Of a DNA stretch of 64,000 nt, positions 58,513-64,000 are shown piece by piece. Origin of the DNA: CBDEGK01 sp965237855. GTDB lineage: Bacteria; Pseudomonadota; Gammaproteobacteria; Pseudomonadales; Halieaceae. The notes under the pieces were generated by a model. It did no database searches. It saw only the letters and a list, made by a program, of their open reading frames with translations, and had not been told where the DNA came from. The stretch lies in assembly GCA_965237855.1 (NCBI GenBank), contig CBDEGK010000003.1, positions 434,001 to 498,000 of the forward strand, given 5' to 3'. Position 1 is the first letter of the stretch, and the number at the start of each line of letters is the position of its first letter. A program made the translations under genes and the position numbers.

Positions 58513-58518
58513 TATACT
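58513..58518 (+). promoter_or_regulatory. Candidate -10 box for rpoZ-spoT
   Basis: TATACT 32 bases before the rpoZ ATG, just after the gmk stop. The nearest -35-like sequence (TTACTG, 58487-58492) is 20 bases away, so the promoter is tentative. Confidence 0.45.
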
Positions 58519-58549
58519 TCGCGGCCTTTTTAAAGTACAGGAACGAAAC

Positions 58550-58822
58550 ATGGCACGTGTAACAGTTGAAGATTGCCTGGAAAATGTCGCCAACCGCTTT
58601 GAACTGGTGATGGTTGCCAGCAAGCGCGCCCGGCAGATGGCCACTGGCGGCAAAGACCCCATGGTCCAGGAAGAATCTGACAAGCCCACCGTTATCGCCC
58701 TGCGCGAAATCGCTGAAGGCTTCGTAACCGCGGATATCCTCACTCGCGATGAAGAGGCCGAGGCCGAGGAAGAACTGCTGGAAGAATTGGCTGCCAGTGA
58801 GCCACTCCCCGTAGAAATCTGA
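58550..58822 (+). CDS. rpoZ: RNA polymerase omega subunit
   Basis: A 90-residue omega subunit, which helps RNA polymerase assembly and contributes to the (p)ppGpp site. It begins MARVTVEDCLENVANRFELV, with ASKRARQMATGGKDPMV, KPTVIALREIAEGFV and an acidic C-terminus rich in Glu (EEAEAEEELLEEL). AGGAAC precedes the ATG. It lies directly before spoT as in E. coli and Pseudomonas. Confidence 0.97.
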   Translation: MARVTVEDCLENVANRFELVMVASKRARQMATGGKDPMVQEESDKPTVIALREIAEGFVTADILTRDEEAEAEEELLEELAASEPLPVEI

Positions 58823-58848
58823 TCCAAAAGGGGGGAACAGACGCTCTG

Positions 58849-60981
58849 ATGCAGACAGCCAGTTCCCTCAGCCACCTCGACAGCACCCTCCAGTCTTACC
58901 TGAGCCCGGAACAGACCAACCAGGTCAAACGGGCTTACTATTTCGCAGAGCAGGCGCACTACGGCCAGTTTCGCCGCAGTGGCGAGGCCTATGTGACTCA
59001 CCCGCTGGCTGTCGCGGGCATTCTCGCGGACATGCACATGGATCATCAAAGCCTGATGGCCGCCATGCTGCACGATGTTATCGAAGATACCGGCATTGAT
59101 AAGTCGGCTATAGACAGCCAGTTTGGCGCCACCGTCGCGGAACTGGTGGATGGGGTCAGCAAGCTGACTCAGATTGAATTCAGCTCGCAAGCCGAGAAGC
59201 AGGCCGAGAACTTCCAAAAAATGGCCCTGGCCATGGCCAAAGACATCCGCGTCATCCTGGTGAAGTTGGCCGACCGCCTGCACAACATGCGCACCCTCGG
59301 TGTATTGCAACCTGACAAGCGTCGGCGCATTGCCAAGGAAACCCTGGAGATGTATGCCCCGATCGCCCTGCGCCTGGGCATGAACAATGTGCGCATGGAA
59401 TTCGAGGACCTGGGTTTCACCGCCATGCATCCGATGCGGGCGGAGCGCATTTCAGCGGCGCTACGCAAAGCCCGTGGCAACCGCAAGGAGCTGGTCGAAA
59501 AAATCGGCCACCAAATTGAAACCTGCCTGGAGCAAGAGGGCCACCAGGCCGAAGTGATCGGCCGGGAAAAGCACCTCTACAGCATCTACCAGAAGATGAA
59601 ATCGAAGAAGAAGAGCTTCTCCGAAATCATGGACATCTTTGCTTTTCGCATTACGGTCGACTCCGTCGACAGCTGTTACCGGGTGCTGGGCTCAGTGCAC
59701 AGCCTCTACAAGCCCGTACCGGGCGAGTTCAAGGACTACATAGCCATCCCCAAGGTCAATGGCTACCAGAGCCTGCACACGGTTTTGATGGGTATGCACG
59801 GGGTACCGATCGAAATACAGATTCGCACCCGCGATATGGAGGATATGGCCAACAACGGCATCGCCGCCCACTGGCTATACAAATCCAGTGACTCAAGCGC
59901 CATCAACGGCAGCCATGCCCGCGCCCGCCAATGGGTGCAGGGCCTGCTGGAAATGCAGCAACGGGCTGGCAACTCCCTGGAATTCATCGAGAGCGTCAAG
60001 ATAGACCTGTTCCCGGACGAGGTGTATGTGTTCACCCCCAAGGGCGACATCCTCGAGCTGCCGCGGGGTGCGACCGCGGTGGACTTTGCCTACGCCGTAC
60101 ACACCGATGTCGGCAGTAGCTGCGTGGCCTGTCGCATCAATCGGCGCCTGGCACCCCTGTCTGAAGCCTTACAGAGCGGCCAGACGGTGGAAATTTTGAC
60201 CGCCCCTGGGGCGCGCCCCAATCCCTCCTGGTTCAACTACGCGGTGACCGCGAAAGCGCGCACCAATATTCGCCATTTTCTCAAGAACCAGCGCCGCGAG
60301 GACTCCGTCGCCCTCGGTCGGCGACTGCTGGACAAGGCCCTGGCCGGGCTGGACAGCAGCCTGGAACAACTGCCGCAAGACCAGCTCAAGCACTTCCTGG
60401 AGCAGGCTGAATACTCGCACCTGGACCGCCTGCTGGAAGATTTGGCCCAGGGCAACCGGGTGGCCACCATCACAGCGCAACAGCTGCTCGGCGGCGTGGC
60501 CGAGACCACAGTCGGTGCCGCTGGGCGAATTACCTCCCAGCCGGTGGCTATTCGTGGCACCGAAGGCATCATGGTCAACTACGCCAAGTGCTGTTATCCC
60601 ATCCCCGGCGATGCAGTAGCTGGCTACATCAGCTCCGAACGCGGCATTATCGTGCACCGGGAAGGATGTCATAACCTGGCGGAGTTGCGGGAAAACCCCG
60701 ACCGCCACGTACCCCTGCGCTGGGATGAGCAGGTGGAGGGAGAGTATTCTGTGGCGCTGCGTATCGAACTGGAAAATCGACGCGGCATGATTGCCGTGCT
60801 GGCAACACGCATCAACAGCATGGATGTGAATATCGAAAAAATCAGTAGCGAGGACAAGGATTTCCAGTTCAGCATTGTCGACCTGGAAATGTCTGTGAAG
60901 AACAGGATTCATCTCGCCGCCATCATGAAACGTATTCGCACCCTCAAAGAAGTGCACAGAGTCAACCGGGTCCGCCACTAA
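58849..60981 (+). CDS. spoT: Bifunctional (p)ppGpp synthetase/hydrolase SpoT
   Basis: SpoT makes and degrades the alarmone (p)ppGpp. The 710-residue protein has an intact HD hydrolase domain (H75-D76 in MLHDVIEDT, with YVTHPLAVAGIL before it), the RelA/SpoT synthetase domain (FAFRITVDSVDSCYRVLG, NGYQSLHTVLMG), a TGS domain (VYVFTPKGDILELPRGATAVDFAYAVH), a helical/zinc-finger-like middle part (YAKCCYPIPGDAVAGYIS) and a C-terminal ACT domain from about residue 640. AAAGGGGGGAA stands upstream of the ATG. ridA follows by 21 bases. Confidence 0.97.
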   Translation: MQTASSLSHLDSTLQSYLSPEQTNQVKRAYYFAEQAHYGQFRRSGEAYVTHPLAVAGILADMHMDHQSLMAAMLHDVIEDTGIDKSAIDSQFGATVAELVDGVSKLTQIEFSSQAEKQAENFQKMALAMAKDIRVILVKLADRLHNMRTLGVLQPDKRRRIAKETLEMYAPIALRLGMNNVRMEFEDLGFTAMHPMRAERISAALRKARGNRKELVEKIGHQIETCLEQEGHQAEVIGREKHLYSIYQKMKSKKKSFSEIMDIFAFRITVDSVDSCYRVLGSVHSLYKPVPGEFKDYIAIPKVNGYQSLHTVLMGMHGVPIEIQIRTRDMEDMANNGIAAHWLYKSSDSSAINGSHARARQWVQGLLEMQQRAGNSLEFIESVKIDLFPDEVYVFTPKGDILELPRGATAVDFAYAVHTDVGSSCVACRINRRLAPLSEALQSGQTVEILTAPGARPNPSWFNYAVTAKARTNIRHFLKNQRREDSVALGRRLLDKALAGLDSSLEQLPQDQLKHFLEQAEYSHLDRLLEDLAQGNRVATITAQQLLGGVAETTVGAAGRITSQPVAIRGTEGIMVNYAKCCYPIPGDAVAGYISSERGIIVHREGCHNLAELRENPDRHVPLRWDEQVEGEYSVALRIELENRRGMIAVLATRINSMDVNIEKISSEDKDFQFSIVDLEMSVKNRIHLAAIMKRIRTLKEVHRVNRVRH

Positions 60982-61002
60982 AAAAACGTACAGGAGAAAG
61001 CT

Positions 61003-61386
61003 ATGAGCAACCGCGCAATCATATCCACACCGGCGGCACCCGCAGCCATCGGCCCGTACTCACAAGCGGTCAAGATAGGCAATACCGTGTGGGTATCTGG
61101 TCAGATACCGCTGGACCCGACCAGTATGGAAGTGGTGGCTGGTGATATCGGTGTACAGGCAGAGCGGGTCTTCAACAATCTGGCCGCTATAGCCGAAGCC
61201 GCCGGTGGCTCTCTTGATGACGCCGTCAAAATCAACATCTCCCTGACTGATCTCGCTAGCTTTACTGCGGTCAACGAGGTGATGACACGGTTCTTCTCCG
61301 AACCCTACCCGGCCAGGGCGTGCGTGCAGGTCGTAGCGCTGCCCAAGGCCGTGGACATTGAAATCGAAATGATTATGGCGGTCTAG
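61003..61386 (+). CDS. ridA: RidA family reactive enamine/imine deaminase
   Basis: RidA clears reactive enamine and imine intermediates made by PLP enzymes such as threonine dehydratase. The 127-residue protein shows PAAPAAIGPYSQAVKIGNTVWVSGQIPLDP, QAERVFNNLAAIAEAAGGSLDDAVKINISLTDLASF and the signature YPARACVQVVALPKAVDIEIEMI, with the conserved Arg that binds the carboxylate. It lies between spoT and recG, the common gammaproteobacterial order. Confidence 0.95.
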   Translation: MSNRAIISTPAAPAAIGPYSQAVKIGNTVWVSGQIPLDPTSMEVVAGDIGVQAERVFNNLAAIAEAAGGSLDDAVKINISLTDLASFTAVNEVMTRFFSEPYPARACVQVVALPKAVDIEIEMIMAV

Positions 61387-61414
61387 TAGCGCGTCGATAG
61401 CACAGTCACTGTCC

Positions 61415-63511
61415 GTGCCGACCACCGAGGTAACGAAAATCCCGGTCACGCGCCTGCGCGGTGTGGGTCCCCGTATGGCGACCAAGCTCGAGCAACTGGG
61501 CATCTCCAATATCCAGGATTTACTGTTTCACCTGCCCATGCGCTACCAGGATCGCACACGGGTCACTCCCATAGGAGCGCTACAACCTGGCACAGACGTG
61601 GTGGTAGAGGGTGATATCAAGGTGGCAGACGTGGCGTTCGGCCGGCGTCGCTCACTGGTTTGCCGAATCCAGGATGGCACTGGTAACCTGACCCTGAGGT
61701 TCTTTCACTTTTCCGGGGCCCAGAAAAATAACCTGCGCACCGGCTCGCGGCTGCGCTGCTTCGGGGAGGTGCGCCCAGGTGCCTCCGGCCTGGAGATGTA
61801 TCACCCGGAGTATCGCCTGTTGAACGAAGACAAGCCAAACCCGGTGGAAGAGAGCCTGACACCCGTCTATCCCAGTACCGCCGGTTTAACCCAGGCCGGC
61901 ATTCGCAAACTGTGTAGCCAGGCACTGGAGCTGTTGGCGCAGAACCAGGTAGCAGAGCTGCTGCCAGAGCCCGACGGCAGCCGCTTTGAATTGGCAGAAG
62001 CCATTCAATATCTGCACGCGCCGCCACCAGATGCACCACAGGAACTGATCGCCGAGGGCCGCCACCCCGCACAATTGCGACTCGCGTTGGAAGAACTGGT
62101 GGCTCACAACCTGTCCCTGGAGAAACTGCGCCGACAACAACAATCTCATGGCGCGCCCAGGCTGGAACGCGGCATTGCACCGGTAGAGGAATTTGTCGAG
62201 CAACTGCCCTTCGAATTAACCGCAGCACAGCAGCGAGTACGACAGGAGATCAGCGCAGATCTTTGCAGCGGTGTACCCATGTTGCGCCTGATGCAGGGCG
62301 ACGTGGGCTCGGGTAAAACCGTGGTGGCCGCCTGCGCTGCCCTGCAGGCGATTGCCGCGGGCTACCAGGTGGCGATCATGGCACCCACCGAAATACTGTC
62401 TGAACAGCACTGGCAAAGCTTCCAGGCCTGGTTTGAGCCCCTCGGCATTCAGCTGGTTTGGCTGACTGGGCGCCTCAAGGGTAAGCAGCGGCAAATAACC
62501 CTGGAAACCCTCAGCAGTGGGAATGCCATGCTCGCCGTGGGCACCCACGCCCTGTTCCAGGAGGACGTCGCCTTCCAGAACCTTGGCCTGATCATCGTTG
62601 ACGAGCAACACCGCTTTGGTGTCCACCAGCGTCTCAAACTCTCGGAAAAAGCAACGCCAGGAGATGGGCGCGCCCATCAGCTGGTCATGACCGCGACCCC
62701 CATACCGCGAACCCTGTCAATGGTGGCGTATGCCGACCTCGACTGCTCTGTGATTGATGAGTTACCGCCTGGACGCATACCGGTGCAGACCGCGCTGGTG
62801 GACAGTGATCGTCGCGACCAGGTGGTCGAGCGGGTCGCCGCCGCCTGCAGCGAGGGCCGCCAGGCCTATTGGGTCTGCACCCTGATTGAAGAATCCGACG
62901 CGCTACAAGCGCAGGCGGCAGAAGCCACCCGTGACGAATTGCTCTTGGCGCTACCCGACATTGAAGTCGGCCTGGTACACGGGCGCCTCAAAGCCGCCGA
63001 TAAAGCCGCTATCATGGCCCGCTTTAAAACCGGTGAGATCCAGCTGCTGGTAGCCACCACGGTTATCGAGGTTGGCGTCGATGTCGCCAATGCCAGCCTG
63101 ATGATCATTGAAAACCCGGAGCGACTGGGACTCGCGCAATTACACCAATTGCGAGGTCGGGTCGGACGCGGTGCGGATGCCAGCCACTGTGTGTTGCTGT
63201 ACCAACTGCCTCTCGGACAACACAGCAAGGCGCGCCTGACGGCCATGCGCGAGAGTAGTGACGGTTTTTATATCGCCGAGCGGGACCTGGAATTACGTGG
63301 CCCGGGGGAAGTACTGGGTACCCGCCAAACCGGCCTGATGGAATTCCGCATTGCCAATATACAGTTGCACGCCCATCTGCTGGACGAAGTCAGGCGGCTG
63401 GCCGCACAAATGGCCGACGCTGATGGTCCTGTAATTGGGGCTGAAGGCTCTCAGGTCGACGCACTGATTCGGCGCTGGCTGGGCAGTTCCGAACGCTTCG
63501 CCACCGTTTAG
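61415..63511 (+). CDS. recG: ATP-dependent DNA helicase RecG
   Basis: RecG reverses stalled replication forks and unwinds branched DNA. The 698-residue protein has the N-terminal wedge/OB part (VTRLRGVGPRMATKLEQLGI, DLLFHLPMRYQDRTRV), Walker A LMQGDVGSGKTVVAACAAL, APTEILSEQHW, the DEQH box LIIVDEQHRFGVHQR, TATPIPRTLSMVAYADLD, and helicase motifs V-VI (LLVATTVIEVGVDVANASLMIIENPERLGLAQLHQLRGRVGRG, in blocks). The start is GTG at 61415 with no strong ribosome-binding site. Its end overlaps the convergent DUF1415 gene by four bases. Confidence 0.95.
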   Translation: MPTTEVTKIPVTRLRGVGPRMATKLEQLGISNIQDLLFHLPMRYQDRTRVTPIGALQPGTDVVVEGDIKVADVAFGRRRSLVCRIQDGTGNLTLRFFHFSGAQKNNLRTGSRLRCFGEVRPGASGLEMYHPEYRLLNEDKPNPVEESLTPVYPSTAGLTQAGIRKLCSQALELLAQNQVAELLPEPDGSRFELAEAIQYLHAPPPDAPQELIAEGRHPAQLRLALEELVAHNLSLEKLRRQQQSHGAPRLERGIAPVEEFVEQLPFELTAAQQRVRQEISADLCSGVPMLRLMQGDVGSGKTVVAACAALQAIAAGYQVAIMAPTEILSEQHWQSFQAWFEPLGIQLVWLTGRLKGKQRQITLETLSSGNAMLAVGTHALFQEDVAFQNLGLIIVDEQHRFGVHQRLKLSEKATPGDGRAHQLVMTATPIPRTLSMVAYADLDCSVIDELPPGRIPVQTALVDSDRRDQVVERVAAACSEGRQAYWVCTLIEESDALQAQAAEATRDELLLALPDIEVGLVHGRLKAADKAAIMARFKTGEIQLLVATTVIEVGVDVANASLMIIENPERLGLAQLHQLRGRVGRGADASHCVLLYQLPLGQHSKARLTAMRESSDGFYIAERDLELRGPGEVLGTRQTGLMEFRIANIQLHAHLLDEVRRLAAQMADADGPVIGAEGSQVDALIRRWLGSSERFATV

Positions 63512-64000
63512 TCTGCTTGCAGGCCCGCCCACAGGGCTTGCACCGCGCTGTTACCCATCGCTTCCAGGCGCTCAATATTGCGGCCGGGAATGGCCTCCGG
63601 ATCCGGGTATGTGGCCAGTACCCGGGACATCACCCCCTCGCGGAGAATATGCAGAACCGGCAGTGGGCTACGGTTAGTGTAGTTCCCCAGAGCCCCCGCA
63701 GACTCTGACTCAAACTGATATTGGGGGTGGAAGCTGGCAAGCTGAAACTGATCCTCCAGAGCCGCCTTCTCGAGCAGCTGTTGAGCCATATCCACGAAAT
63801 CCAGGTAGTCTTCGAATTCACCCAGGCCGGCGCTAAATACCAGCAGCGTGGTGGAGATTTCAGTTTCAGAGTGGGACTGTATCCGGTCCAGTTCTGACAG
63901 AAAGTCGCGCAGGCAGGCCTCGGCGTCGAGGGCCGTGGAGTCAGCAATTCTTAGGGAGTTGTCCCGCACCACCGGTGCGGCGAAAGGGCAGAGCTCCAGC
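63508..64000 (-). CDS. DUF1415 family protein (5' end outside window)
   Basis: A gene cut by the right edge; at least 164 residues are visible. The frame is open up to the edge and reads LELCPFAAPVVRDNSLRI, close to the LCPFA start motif of DUF1415, so the real start lies beyond the window and the GTG at 63972 is internal. Other pieces are TTLLVFSAGLGEFEDYLDF, ASFHPQYQFE, NYTNRSPLPVLHILRE and YPDPEAIPGRNIERL. The family function is unknown. It ends convergently with recG. Confidence 0.85.
   Translation of the reverse strand, partial: LELCPFAAPVVRDNSLRIADSTALDAEACLRDFLSELDRIQSHSETEISTTLLVFSAGLGEFEDYLDFVDMAQQLLEKAALEDQFQLASFHPQYQFESESAGALGNYTNRSPLPVLHILREGVMSRVLATYPDPEAIPGRNIERLEAMGNSAVQALWAGLQAD

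Noticed and set aside
58465..59430. 321-codon open frame opposite rpoZ and the start of spoT
   Set aside because: It mirrors conserved sense genes and has no domain of its own.
1..64000. tRNA, rRNA, CRISPR array or replication origin
   Set aside because: I saw no cloverleaf-like, repeat-spacer or DnaA-box-cluster pattern while reading; a tRNA or repeat scanner would be needed to exclude weak cases.

Overview
The window is chromosomal DNA of a Gram-negative gammaproteobacterium. The gene order closely follows Pseudomonas: tkt-epd-pgk-fba, gshB-tonB-yqgE-ruvX, pilT/pilU next to yggS-proC-yggT-metX-metW, ftsYEX-rpoH, coaBC-algC-argB-slmA-pyrE, and pyrE-crc-rph-yicC-gmk-rpoZ-spoT-ridA-recG. A likely placement is a marine Pseudomonadales/Cellvibrionales lineage, Halieaceae-like. 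That placement is inference from synteny and gene content only.

Positions 1-6800 are accessory. The window opens inside the SMC-like ATPase of a Wadjet (Jet) anti-plasmid system. The overlapping jetD nuclease gene follows, then about 300 bp without genes that contain GCGCGC inverted repeats. An IS66-family element comes next; its tnpC is frameshifted and no target duplication is visible.

Positions 6800-12750 hold a less ordinary group: a TPR-sulfotransferase, a divergent TPR-AspH-type hydroxylase, a methyltransferase, a transglutaminase-like TPR lipoprotein and an alpha/beta hydrolase. The last three share a strand and tight spacing with yhgN and the carbon-metabolism genes fba, pgk, epd and tkt (12753-18693).

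Positions 18799-23309 form a compact S-adenosylmethionine cycle locus: a perfect 24-bp palindromic operator, then sahR, metK, ahcY and metF. It is followed by rsmE, a PaaI thioesterase, an FAD oxidoreductase and nhaA. Positions 27285-39985 carry a membrane-anchored esterase, glutathione synthetase, tonB, yqgE, ruvX, the twitching ATPases pilU and pilT, and the run yggS-proC-yggT-metX-metW-DUF4426-rdgB-hemW.

Positions 40007-49443 run through trmB, a DUF423 gene, rpoH, ftsX-ftsE-ftsY, rsmD, coaD, mutM, rpmG-rpmB, radC and coaBC. The rpoH promoter carries a perfect CIRCE element, which would place sigma-32 under the HrcA repressor. Positions 49507-64000 continue with a long membrane-anchored AlgC, argB, slmA, a DUF4124 protein, pyrE, a Crc-type degenerate exonuclease III homologue, rph, yicC, gmk, rpoZ, spoT, ridA, recG and the start of a DUF1415 gene cut by the window end.

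Most of the window is ordinary core genome. I found no strongly supported new system. The points most worth a second look are the Wadjet fragment at the left edge, the CIRCE-rpoH wiring, the SahR operator, the TPR/hydroxylase/sulfotransferase group, the degenerate Crc and the extended AlgC. All promoter, operator and terminator calls were made by eye.
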